64,000 bases of DNA, taken from assembly GCA_029339195.1 (NCBI GenBank), contig JAPTJF010000052.1:1-64000 (forward strand), given 5' to 3'. The notes beneath the pieces are model-generated. The model worked only from the letters and a program-made list of their open reading frames with translations, did not search any database and had not been told where the DNA came from. This DNA is from Micractinium sp. NFX-FRZ. Its lineage: Eukaryota > Chlorophyta > Trebouxiophyceae > Chlorellales > Chlorellaceae. Positions 1 through 13,341 of the stretch are shown here, piece after piece (position 1 is the first letter of the stretch; each line of letters begins with the position of its first letter). A program made the translations under genes and the position numbers.

Positions 1-776
1 CACTCCATTGCTCTCCCCCTGCTCTGTCCCATGAGACCGCTGCTGGCTCCCCGTGGACTTGAAATGTAATTGATTGAATTGATTGATCACAGGTGAGGCC
101 TCATGAGCCTCAGATGGGCAGCCGACACTCAAGAGCCCTTTCTGCCAGCCAGTACACGTGCGTGTTCAAGCTTGATGCTTGGTAAGGGTAGGACCAGTGT
201 GCAGCAAGAGGGAACCGTGGAGCTGGACAACCCTGCTCCACCCCATGCCAGCCCACACTCGTTTCATCTGCAGAATTTGTTCCCAATCCTGACTCCTCTG
301 ATGCAGCTGCATGGTAACCAATGTGTTCACTCATGCCACTGTCTGCCCAAAAAGGAAGGAAAAATTTTAATGCAGGACAATCAGACGAAAAAAATGGGGA
401 GCGGTTGATCAAATCCGTGCGTTGGGGGGTGCCGGGTGTCAAAACTGATTGAGGCAGTGTTCCGAATAAGCAGATTGCAGATGGGCACAGAAGGGGAGGC
501 CGCGAGCCATGGGAGCCAGCACATGGTGGGAGCAGCCGAAGGTCAGAGCAAGCGAGCTCTAGGCCCAGGCAATGCACCATGGACAGAGCAAGTGAGCCGG
601 ATGGAGCCTCAGCAGAATGGCTGGCCGCTCCTCCCTCCAACGTGCACGCTCTGCTCAGAGGGGCGCCTGAGCACCGCTGTCGGCACGCAGGCAGCGCAGC
701 GCCTCGGCCGTGGGGCGCTGGCCTGGGTTGGAACAGATGCACCGCTCCATCAGCACATGGCGGGAGCAGCCGAGGG
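1..776. other. Intergenic, downstream of ABCB transporter
   Basis: No gene recognised. This is the 3' flank of the minus-strand ABC transporter that ends at 777. Open frames on both strands are long only because of the GC bias and resemble no family. It holds two diverged direct copies of a roughly 33-bp segment (about 515-547 and 749-781). Confidence 0.6.
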
Positions 777-781
777 TCAGG
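515..781 (+). repeat. Pair of ~33-bp diverged direct repeats
   Basis: The segments at about 515-547 and 749-781 both contain an AGCACATGG-type core followed by GGGAGCAGCC and GGTCAG, with about four differences. They lie in the presumed 3' flank of the ABC transporter. Function unknown. Confidence 0.5.
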
Positions 782-3700
782 CCGCGGCAGGTGCATGCGC
801 AGCCTGAGCCTCTGCCACCTCCTCCGCCGCCGCCGCCTCCGCCTCGTCGCTGCTACTGCCATCCGTCAACCCCGTCTCCACCCACACCCCGCTGCCGCCG
901 CTGCTGCTGCTGGTGCTGGTGCTGCTGCCCAGCTCTGAGGTGGCGACCAGCCGTTGGTAGATGCCTCCCTCCAGCGCCAGCAGCTCCGCACGGCTGCCCA
1001 GCTCCACCACCTGCCCGCCCTCAACCACCGCAATCACGTCCGCCCGCCGCACAGTGCTCAGCCTGCAGGGAGGCGGGGGGGAGGCAGGGGTGGGGGAAGC
1101 ATGTCAACACTCGCAGGCCACATCAGCCAGCTGTGCTGGCCCCAAGCAGGGGAGACACCCTTTGAGGGGCCTTCAAGGTAAGTTACGCACGGGAGGCCCC
1201 CACATGCGCTGGGCCGCTGTGTCACCCGCACATGTGTGCTGGCCCTGCTGGGCCAATGGTGCCAGCCCAAACACCAGCCGCATGCCTCTGCGGGACCATC
1301 CGCTCCTGCCGCACCTCCCTTCCCCCGCCCACACCGCACTTTTCATCCCCTGCCCACCTGTGCGCGATGATGAGCTTGGTGGCGTGGAGGCGGCGCAGCG
1401 TGTCGTTAATGAACCGTTCGCTGGCCACGTCGAGGGCCGACGTCACCTCGTCCAGCACCAGGATCTGCGGGGGGAATTTGTGTGCAGGGACAGGGCGTGT
1501 TGTTGGGAGAGAGGGAGATACAGTCGCGCTGACGCATTTCGCCAAGCACCAAGGCTGGTTTCAGAGACTTATTCGTTTGGTACGAAAGAGGTAAGTGGGG
1601 CCCCAGAGGGTGCGCATTTCCAGGCGCCACTTACCGGCCAGCACGTCGATCCCTCCTCATCCCCCAAACGCCCGTCGCCCCGCCCCTCCCCACGCCGGCA
1701 CGCACCTTTGGCTGCAGCAGCAGCGCGCGCGCGATGGCCAGCCGTTGCTTCTGCCCACCGCTCAGCGCGTGGCCCCGCTCCCCCACCTCCGTGTCGTACC
1801 CCTGGGGAAGCTGCTGAACAAACTCGTCGGCATGTGCCGCCCGGGCGGCGCTCAGAACCTCCTCCCAGCTCGCATCCGGCTTGCCGTAGCTGCGGGCGGG
1901 GCAAGGGGTGCAAGGGGTGGATGGTCACAAGGGGTGCAAGACGGCTGCTTAGATACTGGCAGGCAGGCAGGCAGGCAGGTGAGCAGGCAGGAAGGGTGGC
2001 ACAGCTGCCTGCTGACACGCGGGCCACAAGGCTGCACAGCACGTCATGTGAGCGCCGCACACCAGCCACCCCGCTCGGTTTATGCAATCTGCACCCACAC
2101 TTCTGCTCCTCCGGACAACACAGCACAGCATGCTACAGCATGCGCCCCACCTTGACCCACTGCCTGCCCACCTGATCTGCTGCGTCACGCTGCCCGACAT
2201 GAGCATGGGCTGCTGCAGCACTGCCGCCATGCCCACCGACACAGCGCCGCTGCCGCCAGACCCCTCTGCCGGCAGCGGCACCCCGTCCACCAGTATCTGC
2301 CCCCGCTGAGGGTGGTACAGCCCCAACAGCAGCGCTGCGATTGTAGACTTGCCGCCACCAGAGGGGCCCACCAGGGCCAGCGTCTGGCCGGGGAGCAGCG
2401 TCAGGCTGAGGCCGCGGATGGCCCAGTCGTTGGCACCCGGGTACTTGAACCACACATCTCGGAACTCCACCCGCCCGCTGTTGCTTGCCGCGTGGGCTGC
2501 GCCGGCAGCGGCGCTGCTGCCGCTGCTGGCAGCCGCTGCCTCTGCCGCGATCTGTGCATGCGAGTTGGTGCTGCTTGCTGCCGGGGAGTGGGCCCCCGAC
2601 ACCGCTGCCGGCACCTCCACCGCTGCTGCTGCCGCCCCGTTGCTGCTGCTGCTGCTGCTGGGTGCCTCGCTGCTGCTGCTGCTGCTGCTGCTGCCGTCAG
2701 GAGCAGAGGGCGCCACCAGCTCTGCCACCCGCTCCAGAGCGCCCACCGCCTTGCCCAGTTCTCCCAGGCTGGCAGCCACGGAGGACAGGCCCACGGAGAT
2801 GAAGAGGTTGAAGACGTTGACTGCACACAGGGCGCAAGCGAGAGGAAGCACCGGCAAAGAAGTGGTGAGAGGGAGGCACGACACAGCCCCGGGAAGAGGC
2901 AGGGGAGGGACCACGGGGGCAACAACAAGCTGCGCAAGTGCACCACACTGGCGCCCAGCCTTCCGGCCTGCCAGAAGCCCTGCTGGCTACCCGCACTGTG
3001 CCTGCCTGCCCTACCTGCCAGCAGCGCTCCCACGCTGATCTTGTTGTTGATGACCAGCATGCCGCCAAAGCCCAGCAGCGCCACCGTGCCCACGTTCACC
3101 GCCAGCCGCCCAGCGCCCTCAACAATGCCCTGCACGCGTTTGAGTGGCAGCGCTTGGCTTGAATCCTTACTGGCAAGCAACGGACAGGAGAGAAGGGTGC
3201 GTGGACAGGGGAGCGTGCAGGCCAGGCACAGCACGCAGGGCAGGCAGCAAGCAAGTCCGTAGGCCATGTGTGTGTGCATGCTGTGCCGCACCCTCAGCTG
3301 TTGTCGAGCCCCCACACCCTGGTGCCCTACTCAAGCCATATCTAGCGGCTGAAGATGAGGGACGGCAGCCATTTACTCGGCCACCACCACCCCCTCTGTC
3401 TCGCCCACCTGGAACACCGCATACTTGCGGGACATCTCCAGCCCCTCCTTGCTGAGCTTGCCAAACGCGGCCGCCTCGCGCGCCTGCTGCGCAAACACCT
3501 GCACCGTCTGCACCTGCGACAGCCGCTCCGACGCAAAGCCAAGCGACTCGGCGGCAACCTGGGGGAGTGGCAGGGCAGGCAGGCAAAGTGGCGGGGTGAG
3601 GAGGACAGGGGTGTGCAGAGCAGGGAGCTCTCACTCCCACATGCCTGCTCAGGCCGGGTCACCGCACCCCTTGCTTCCGTAAGCCTGATCGCTTCGCATC

Positions 3701-5085
3701 CCTGGCGCCTCCTCCCCACCAGGTGCCTGGTACCCACCTGCTGCCGGCGGTAGATGATGGCGGAGCTGCGCACCACCACGGAGCGCAGCAGGCGGGAGAG
3801 CAGCGGGGTGATGGCCAGAGACACCAGCGCCAGCAGCGGCTGCTGCACGCTGATCAGCAGCAGCGCCCCCAGCACCTCAAACATGGAGCGAAAGCCGCGC
3901 TGCCCAATGAAGTCTGCAGGCCACACGGGGAATGCATGCGCGGGGAGGGAGGTGGGAGGAGGGAGGCGGGGGCGCGGGTAGTTGGGCAGGCGGAGGCACG
4001 TGACGGCACGTGGTGGCATTTCTGAGGGGCACAGCAGCGGGTGCCCCGTACATCTGCCCGTCCCGACGCTTACCGTAAACACGTGCCCAGCCCTTCGACG
4101 CACCTTCCGGCCAGCCAGCCAGCCAAAAAGGGCCCAGCCTGCGCCCACTAACCCTCCCCCGCTCTCTGCACCCGCCACCACTGCACCCCACCCACCCGCC
4201 AGCGTAGCCTGCAGCACTTGCACGTCCAGCGTGAGGCGAGAGACGAGGTCGCCATTTGTGGTTGCATCAAAGAAGGTCTGCTCCCGGCCGATGATGGTCT
4301 CCATCAGCCGCCCCTTCAGACGGTGCGCAAACCGCTCGCCCACCAGAGTGCTGAAGTAGGAGACGACCGCGTTGCCGGTGGCAGACGCCACAAAGCAGGC
4401 GGCCAGCTTGACGAGAGCGGCTTGAAAGGAGGGTGGCGTGGCGGCAGCAGTGCCGCCAAAAGGGTTGACCATGGCGGCGGCGGGGCCGCTGCTGGCAACT
4501 GCCAGGCCACCCGCACGTACCACATCGAACACCTGCAGGAGGGTGGGAGGTCAAAGGAAGGCAGGCGTGGAAGTGGTGAGGCGGGCCAGCGCACTGACAG
4601 GATGCAACGTGCTTCAACCATGGGCATTCAACAGCTCCAGACCAAGCAGCCCCGCCAACACACACCTCGCCAATGGCCAGCGGAAAGGCGAGGGTGAAGG
4701 CTATTGTGCCAGTCAGTGCCGCAGAGGTGAGCAGGAGCAGAAGCCAGTCGGGGCGCAGCGTTTCCACTGCCAGGCGGAATGCGGCGCTGCGTGTCTCGTC
4801 AGGCGTCGGCGGCGCGGCGGCAGCGGCGCTCGTGGGCAGCGGCGCTGCTGCTGCGGCTGCGGCGGCCTGCACCACAGGCCGCTGCACACGCCATCTTGCC
4901 GCAGCAGGATGGACGCGTACAACTTGACAGGGTGATCCCAGGGGTCGCAGCCCGCTTCCTGCTCTTGCCAGCAGCGTGGGAGGTTGCCTGCTGGCGGGCG
5001 CCGGCGGGTGCCGGCTGGCGGCGCGGCACACCACCACAGCCATTGGGCCGTGGGCCCGCTGCAGTTGCAATTTGTGACTCAGCAT
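777..5085 (-). CDS. ABCB/TAP-type half ABC transporter, probably organellar
   Basis: Half-size ABC exporter: one six-helix membrane domain followed by one ATPase domain, working as a dimer. Exons on the minus strand: 5085-4666, 4532-4196, 3913-3738, 3558-3409, 3165-3015 (or 3129-3015), 2820-2172, 1889-1706, 1464-1358, 1062-777. All phases match and give about 819 aa (807 with the other exon-5 start). The first ~70 residues are Arg/Ala/Ser-rich without acidic residues, like an organelle transit peptide. The membrane region runs to about residue 420, then a Ser/Ala linker encoded by CTG runs. The nucleotide-binding domain has Walker [10 protein letters not shown] (~561), signature LSGGQKQR (~667), Walker [13 protein letters not shown] (~689) and H-loop IIAHR (~722), so it looks catalytically intact. 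Plant ABCB28/29 are the nearest relatives I can suggest; substrate unknown. It diverges from the kinesin gene across 333 bp. Confidence 0.85.
2640..2696 (+). repeat. CTG runs coding poly-Ser in ABCB linker
   Basis: Two CTG arrays are read on the minus strand as AGC serine codons. They lie between the membrane domain and the ATPase domain of the half transporter, where length variation would be tolerated. Confidence 0.8.
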
Positions 5086-5418
5086 CTATTCTGACCCGGT
5101 AAAGGACCTGGGCGGCTGGTGAGAGTGGCGAGAAAAGGGAACGGAGCGACAGGGGCTACGCTGCGGCCATGCCTTCTTGGCGCCTAATTGATGGAAACGC
5201 AATTTACGCTGTGGTTGCGTGGAGGGAGACTCTCCCGGAGAGCTCTGAGCGTCTGAGCTGGCGTCAGCATCCTCAGCATGGCAATTGCAAAGAGAACACG
5301 CGCAGCTGCCCGCAGCTACACACATTTCTTGAAGCGGAGCATTTCTTGAAGGTGCCCGGCACCTTTGAATTCGAGATGCACGTCTGACGCGGCGACCAAC
5401 CGCGAGCGAGCGACAGAT
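5086..5418. promoter_or_regulatory. Divergent intergenic promoter region, ABCB / kinesin
   Basis: This 333-bp gap lies between two head-to-head start codons, so it must carry both 5' UTRs and both promoters. It is noticeably less GC-rich than the flanking genes. I see no clear TATA box. The promoter role is inferred from gene orientation only. Confidence 0.45.
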
Positions 5419-8400
5419 ATGAGGAGGGAGAACAGGGCCGCCGAGGCAACCCCTGCCAGGGCCTTGGCCACCCCCGCCACCTCTAGGAGGACGGGGGCTC
5501 TGCGCCCGCTGAACCTGGCCACCCCTGGTGGCGGCACGCTGGCGCTCGGGGTGAGCGGCGCGCCGCCGGTGCAGCAGCTGGTTCCGGTGGTGGCAGCCGC
5601 AGTCTTTGCTGCCAATCTGGGAGGCATCTGCGATCTCCATGGTCTGATGCTCCTTCTTGCATGCTGACGTGCCCGGCGGCCCCTCCTGCCTTGATTGCCT
5701 GCAGCCGCTGTTCAGCCCCGGGTCCTCATGCACGCCCAAGCTGTTCACCCAGCGGCGCTCGCTGTTCGGCCCGCCCAGCGCCACCGCCGACTCGCCTTCC
5801 CAGCAGCAGCGGGAGCAGCCTGCAGATGACCGGGTCAAGGTGGTGGTCCGCGTACGGCCGCCCGCCGCGGGGCAAGAGGCGGCAGAGGCACCGTGCGTGG
5901 TGCATACGGGAGCCGAGACCCTCACGCTGCTGTCCGCCCCTGAGCTGACGTACTACACGCTAGATGCGGTGGCCGGTCCCAGCAGCACCCAGGAGCACAT
6001 CTTCAAGGTGGGCGGGTGCAGGGGTGGTGGGTGATGCTCAGTGCTGGCAGTTGGGTGCTGGGTTCATGCTTGAGCAGCTGCTGCGTGCAGGGCCTGGCAG
6101 CTGCTGGGTGCTGGGCCATCCAGCGGCGGTCCATACTGGTTTCTGTGCATGCATTCACCTGTCATGCACGCTGCGTCCCCCGCTTTGCTCCTGGCCAGGT
6201 GGTGGGGCGTCCCATTGTCGAGAACACAATTTCTGGCTTCAACTCGACCATCTTTGCTGCTGGCCAGGTGAGCAGGGGCAGGGAGGGAGGGAGGCTAAAG
6301 TGCAGGCGCGTCGGTAGCAGAGCAGGCGGGCGCGCCTGTGTATGTTTGACAATGGCGACAGGGCCCAGCTACGCAGTGCATGTTGGCCTGCACGATGCAG
6401 GCACACTGGCAGCTCAACATGTGCTGCACTCACTTGCCTCTCCCCCATGTGCACCTGGCCCCTGGTCGCAGACGGGCAGCGGCAAGACATACACCATGCT
6501 GGGAGACATCGGCCCCAGCAGCAGGGAGGGCGCTGCCTGTGACGACAGCGACGGGGCACTGTCAGAGGGCGCGGGCCTCATTCCACGAACCTTTGCGCAC
6601 CTGTTTGCGCGCATTGCGGAGCTGGAGGGGGAGCGGCGGGCGGGGCGGGAGGTATCGTTCAGCGTGGCGGTGGCGCTGTTTGAGCTCTACAAGGAGCAGG
6701 TAAAAAAGAGGATGGGGGCAGTCTGGCCTGGGGTGCAGTTGACCTCTTGAGCTTGAGATGATTCCTTGCTCCCTCATTTACCGCACCCACACGCTTATCC
6801 TTCCACTCATCATGCAGCCTGCTCATCTCCTGCCGCTGCACACTTGACTCCATGTCTGCGCAGATCACCGACCTGCTGAATCCTGGGGCGGCTGAGCGCG
6901 TGGTGCTGCGGGAGGACAAGCAGGAGGGAGTGTTCCTGGAGGGCATCACGTGGCACGCCGTGGGCAGCAGTGAGCAAGGGAGGGGATGCAGTTGGGTGCC
7001 GGAGGGGCGGCAGTTGGGTGCTGGATGAGCTGTGGCAGTGCATGCACGCCACCCATTGATAGGGTGCCCGCACCTCTGCTGGCCCTGCTCAGCTGAGCCC
7101 TTTGCCGGCTGGACCTTTGCATGCCCATAGCTTGCATCTTTGATCTCCCCCCTCCCACTGCCTCCCTCTCATACCGCAGCCGATGACGTGATGCGCCTGC
7201 TGGCCCATGGGGCCGCCTCACGTCACACCGCCGCCACGCGCCTCAACGACACATCGTCGAGGAGCCACATGCTGATGCAGTGCAGCGTCGAGTCGTGCTG
7301 CGTGGAGGAGGGCACCGGGGTGGTGCGGCGGCGCAGCATGCTGTCGCTTGTGGACCTGGCAGGCAGCGAGCGGCAGAAGGCGGCAGACACGGAGGGCGAC
7401 CGGCTCAAAGAGGCGCAGGTATGGGCTGGGTGGTGGTCTGGTTTGCAAGCCGGATGATGTGAAAGCTTGCTGGCTGGGCAGCCGGGCATGTCAGGAGCCT
7501 GTGACGTTTGTTCTTCGGCTGAATGGACCCTATGCTGCTCCACTCACACCCGCTTCTTTCCGGTCCTTGTTTTCCTGCAGGCCATCAACAAGTCGCTGTT
7601 CACCCTGGGGCAGGTCATCAGCAAGCTCTCAGAGGGCAGCAGCCACGTGCCCTACCGGGAGTCCAAGCTTACTCTGCTACTCCACGAGTCGCTTGGTGGC
7701 AACAGCCGCACAGGTGGGCAGGGCGGGTGGGGCAGGGTAGGGCAGGGCTGGATGGTATGTTCGGCGCCTGTTTGCAAGGGGTGCGCTATCAACTGTGCTG
7801 AGACCGTACAGCAGGCAGACACCTCCTGTGGGCTGCCAATTACTGGCTTTCTACCTGCGCTCCTCATGCGCCATGCTCCCCCTGCTGCAGTGATCATACC
7901 CACCATCGCACCCAACGCGTCCTCGTTTGGGGAGACCGCCAACACGCTGCGCTTTGCTTCGCGCGCCAAGCTCATCCAGAACTCAGCCCGCGCCAACGAG
8001 GATCACAGCCAGTCAGCCGTGGAGATGGCCGCCGAGATTGCTCGACTGCGTGCCGAGGTGGCGGTGCTGCGCGGCCTGCAGGCTGGCAGCTCCACCGCCG
8101 CTGGTGGCAGCAACGGCAGTGGCAGCAGCGGTGACCTGCTGGCGGTCAATGAGACGCTGGAGGCGCGCAACCGCCACCTGCAGGAGCAGCTGCAGCGGCT
8201 CAGGCAGTGAGTGGGCCACGTAGGCAGTCCTGCACTGGGCACTGCTGTGCAAGTCCTGCATGCTGACGTGGGTGCATGCCTGGCACGATGACTGGGCAGT
8301 GCATCAACCTTCCTCTGCTTCCCTCCTCTCCCCTTCCCTCCCCTTCCCCAGGGAGCGGGACAAGTACGAGGCTGCCTCCCAGGGCAAGGATGTGCAGGCG

Positions 8401-11400
8401 CAGCTGCTGGAGGAGGCTGCAGCGGCAGCCGAGGCGCGCTCCGAGGAGCTGGCCACCGCGCTGGCCCGCCTGGAGCAGGCACACAGCGACGTGCAGGCAG
8501 ATCTGCAGCAGCGGTCTGCCGAGGCTGGGGGCCTGGCTGCCGAGGTGGCGCAGCGTGCTGCGGCGCAGGAGGCCAGCGCCGCTGCCGGCGCCAAGCAGGC
8601 GGCCACGCTGGCTGCGGCGGAGCGCGAGCTGGAAGTGCTCCGTGCGCAGCTCAAGGCGCGCAGCGTCGAGGTCAAGAGCAGCAAGCAGCGCAGGTGGGAG
8701 GGGTGCAGGAGCTGGTGCAGGGCGGTGCTGGGCAAGGGGAGGGGTGCGTCTCGTATGTTGCCTGGCCAGCGTACCTTGCCTTGTCCTGAAATTTCCTTCA
8801 CATGCCAGCGCATGCCCCTCACCGCATCGCCTGCCCCTTGGTTCCATGTCACCAAATGGCCTGTGCAGTGGCAAGGAATGGGCAGAGAAGATCTCCTCTA
8901 TTGAGGCAGCCTCGGCCGCGCTGCAGGGCCAGATGAAGAGGCTGATGGAGCGCAACGATGGGCTGACGGCTGAGCGCGACCAGCTGAAGCTCAAGGTGAG
9001 GGTGCGGGTTTAGGGCTGAGGAAAGGTCAAGGCGCGTGTGGAAGGGGTGACTGCACAGTGCAGCAGGGGTTGAGGGCACGGCAGGTCTGTGCACAAGTTG
9101 TCTGCCCATGCCGCCCGTCAGCTGAATCAACGGTGGCCAGCTTGGCTGCACTGCCCCCGCCTGCTGCCCGTGTTGTTGATTCAGACACTGACCTGCCCGT
9201 CCCCCCTTGTTTTCTGCAGCTGGCTGAGCTGGAGGTGCGGAGCGCCAACGCCGGCGCCGTGATGGCCTCCAACCGCGAGCACATTGCTGGCCTGCGGTCC
9301 GAGAAGGCGGAGCTGCAGGAGCGGGCGCAGCAGCTGGCAGCGGAGCTGGCAGAGCGGGCCACTGAGATGCAGGCGCTTGCCAAGCGCAACGGAGAGCTCA
9401 GGTGGGCGGCGGTGGTATGCCCGAGGGGCAGCCACGGCGGTGGGTGCTGGCAGAGTGGGCTGCACACGGGGTACATGGGTGGAGCAGGCCTGCTTTGTGC
9501 GTTCTCATCTGCCATATACACGTGCCTGCATGTATCATGCATGCCTGCCGTCCAGCACTTGCTGCTCTGATTGATGCTGCTCCCTGCTCGTTCCACCAAC
9601 CAGCTCTATTCCCACTTTCCATCCCACCCTCCCGCCCTCTCTGCCCGCCCGCAGCATGGAGCTGGAGAACCGGCGCAGCGCTGATGCGGGCATCCACGAG
9701 CGGCTGGCGCTGTTCAAGTCGGAGGTGGCGAGCATGAAGGGGGAGCTGACAGCGCTGAGCAAGAACAAGGAGGCTGCCTGCGAGCGTGCTGCTGCTGCAG
9801 AGAGGCAGCTGCGGGAGCACGCCGCTGAGGCGGAGCAGCTGCGGCGGCAGCTGGCTGAGGCGCAGGCGGCTGAGGGCACCAAGGCGGCTGCGCTGGCCGA
9901 CGCCCTGAGCCAGCAGCTGCGGGACGCCAAGGAGGTGAGGGGCGCCTAGCGTTGGGCTGCTGCATCCAGCCTCCAACAAGGGGCGGCCACAAATGCAACA
10001 TGGTGCATGGCAGCTGCTGCTTTGCCTCCTTGAAGACAGATCTTGAAGACAGATCCTGCCCTGCCTCTGACGCCTCCATGCCCTTTTCCAACATGATGTG
10101 CAGGCTGCCATGCGGCACGAAGCCACCGCCGCGTACGAGGGCAAGCACCGCGAGATGCTGAAGCGTGAGCACGCGCGGCTGATGCAGGAGTATGCTCAGC
10201 TGGAGGCTCGGCACCAGGAGCTGGTGGCCAACCTGCAATCCGACACAGCAGGTGGGTGTTGCGACACCGGAGGGTGAGGTGTGGTTTGTGTTGTGTAGTT
10301 GTCTTCATGGGCACAGTTCGAGTGAGTGAGTGCATGCTTGGAGCATTGTGTAGCAGCGCACACAAGGCGTGTGTATACGCTGCTTGGTCCTCAGTACCAC
10401 AATGAACGAGCGCTTGCTTAGCCTGACCTTCTGTCTGGCCTCCCTGCTCACCTCACAGGCAGCGACCCCCAGACGAGTGAGGCTGTGGCCGCCGAGGCAG
10501 CTGAGCGCAGCCAACTGGCGCAGCAGCTGGACAAGGCGCGGCTGGAGGCGGACACGCTGGAGAACGCTGTGAGTCTGCTGCGGAGGCAGCAGGCCCGCCA
10601 GACTGCTGAGCTGGCCGCAGCAGAGGGAGCACGCGAGTCCCTGGCTGCCGAGCTGGAGGCGGTGCAGGCGCAGCGTGAGGACGCCAACGCCCAGCTGGCG
10701 GCAGCACGGCGGGACCTGGAGTCAGTGATGGCACAGCTGGAGGATCGCGATCTGCTAGTGCGCGAGCTGCGGCACGAGGCTGGTGGTGCGGCAGCTGAGC
10801 TGGAGCAGCTGCGGGTGAGCATATTCTTGTCTGCCTTCGCATGTGTGGTGCAGGGTGGGCAACGCACATGTATTTCCACTAGTGCCTGCGCTGGCTGCCT
10901 ACTGGTGCTTCCTCTGCCTGCCCCATGGCTGCTCACCATGCTTGTCTGCCCCCCATGCACGCCTCTTCGCCTGCCTGCCCCATGCCTGCCCCCATGCACG
11001 CCTGCCCCATTCCTGCATGTCTGCCCCGTGCTGTGCGCTGCCTGGTCTGCCCATGCAGGCACCTCCCCTGGCGCCCCCGCCCTGCCTTCCTCAGGTCACC
11101 ATGTGCGAGGTCCAGGAGCGGCTGGAAGCCGACAGCCACACTCAGGCGGCTCTGAAGGAGGAGGCTGCAGCAGCGGCACGGGAAGGCAAGGTGGAGGTGG
11201 AGCGGCTCACCCAGCAGGTGCGCTGCTGTCGTACTGCCCATATCATGTGCTGCTGCTGCTGGTGGTGCTGCCTTGTACTGTGTGTGTCCATGCTGTGCCT
11301 GCAGGCGTGCAGGGATGGTACGCGTGTCACGCGTCCTGCTTGCCGAACAACGGTACTGGCGCCCTCACTGCTGTCCTGTCCTCCTGCCTGGCCTGGGCTC

Positions 11401-13306
11401 CGGCTGCAGGCTGAGGAGCTTACACAGCACCTGCAGGAGGCGCAGGCAGTGGCCCGTGGGCTGGCCCAGCAGCTGGCAGACTTGGAGCTGCAGCTGGGTG
11501 AGGCCCGCAGCGAGGCTGCAGCCAAGGCTGACAGCGTGCAGAACATGAGCACTCGTGCCACGGAGCTGATGCGCGACCTGGCCGCTGCACGGGCAGTGGC
11601 TGAGGCCAAGGATGCCACCATTGCAGGTTAGCATGGGCGGCCTTGGTTGGTTGATGCTGCACTGTGCCAGTGTGCTCCGCTTGCGCCTAGATTGGTGGGG
11701 TGGTGCAATGTTCTCTGCAGCCGGCACTTCAGCAAGCTCCACCCCGCTTGACAGCCGAAGATGTCGGGTGTGTTCTCCCTGCTTCAATCTGAGCTGCTTG
11801 TTTGCCTTTTCCCTCCCCCCATCCTACCACAGAGTTGGAGGCATCTGTTGCCAGCCTGAAGCGCAAGACGGCAGGGCAGGCGGAGCAGCAGTACCGCGCT
11901 GTCCATGACCTGCAGCACCAGTTTGCCGCGCTTGAGGAACAGGCAATGGCAAGGCAGGCGGAGGTGCACAGCCTGGCTTCCCAGCTGGCAGCCACGGAGG
12001 AGGCGCTTGTAGCTGCCAAGCAACAGGTATGTGGGTAGTGGATAGGGGAGGCAGGATGGGCACTTAGTCAGGTTGGCGGCGTGCCCATGGCTGCCCCGCA
12101 CACTCTGCCTGTCCTCTGCCCGGTCCAGATTCTTCCCCTGGTTGCACCATCCCACTTGCCTGCTCATCACCAACCTTTTACCGCTGCCCTTGAGACTCTG
12201 TGTACCTGCAGGCTGCCGACCACGAGGATGCCTGCACCTCCCTGCAAGCCAGCCTGGACGCGGCCACTGCTGCTGCCACGTCCAAGAATGCCGCTGTCTC
12301 TGAGCTGGAGGCCACCATTGCTCTCCTCAAGCAGGAGGCCAGCGCACAGCACGCGGCTGCTGGCAAGGTAGAGGCAGCGCTGCAGGGCACCGTGGCTGAT
12401 CTGCGGGAGCGGCTGGAGGCAGCTGAGCAGGAGGCGGCAGCAGTGGCCGCCCATCTGGAAAGCGCGGAGCAGCGGCTGGCGGATGCGCAGGAGGGCCTGG
12501 CAGTGCGTACACAGCAGCTGCAGGCACACGAGGCAGCGGTTGAGGTGCTCGAGACGCAGCTGGCAGCCGCACAGCAGGCGGCAGAACAGCACAACGCGCA
12601 GGCCGCGAGCGCCGCCGGCGAAGCTGCGCGCCTGGCTGCTGAGCTGGCAGCGTCGCTGCGGCGTGCAGAGGAGCGCTCGGCAGCTGTCAAGGCAGGCGAG
12701 AAGCGCTCCGAGGCGGCAGAGGCGCGGGCGGCGCAGCTGTGCAAAGACCTGGCAGCTGCGCAGGGCAAGGTGAAGGAGTTTGACAGCACCTGCCTGGACC
12801 TGGAGCAGCAGCTGTCGGCGGCTGAGAATGCGCTGGCGGCTCGCAGTGCTGAGCTGGAGGCAGCCACAGCCCGGGCAAGTGCAGCTGAGGGCGAGGCGGC
12901 GGCTGCGCAGCGGGTGCTGCAAGAGCAGGTCAAGGAGCTTGAGGCCAAGGTGGGGAGAGGAGGGGTGGGGTGGCCGGATCACAGGTTGGTGTGGATGCCA
13001 GCCCATGCACCATTTGTGGAACCATTTGTGGACTTGCATGAGACAGCGTTGATGCCCCTGCTACCATGGGCCACGCTCACCACTTGCCGTCTGCCTCCGT
13101 GCCCTGCTCCCTCTGGCAGGAGTGGCGTGTGGAGGACCTCGCTGCCACGGTGGCAGACCTGCAGGATGCGGCTGCACGCTCTGCCAACGAGGCAGCGGCC
13201 GCAACCAAACGTGCCGGCATGCTCAGCGCACAGCTGGATGAGCGTGCTGCAGAGCTGGAGGCGGCGGTGCTGCGAGTAGAGGACCTCACTGGACAGGCAA
13301 GCCAGC

Positions 13307-13341
<35 letters not shown>

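Noticed and set aside
110..862. 250-codon minus-strand frame
   Set aside because: Starts inside an unrelated region, has Arg/Pro-rich shadow composition, and overlaps the real end of the ABCB gene in another frame.
961..2175. 404-codon plus-strand frame
   Set aside because: Antisense to three verified exons and introns of the ABCB gene; no domain; a product of GC bias.
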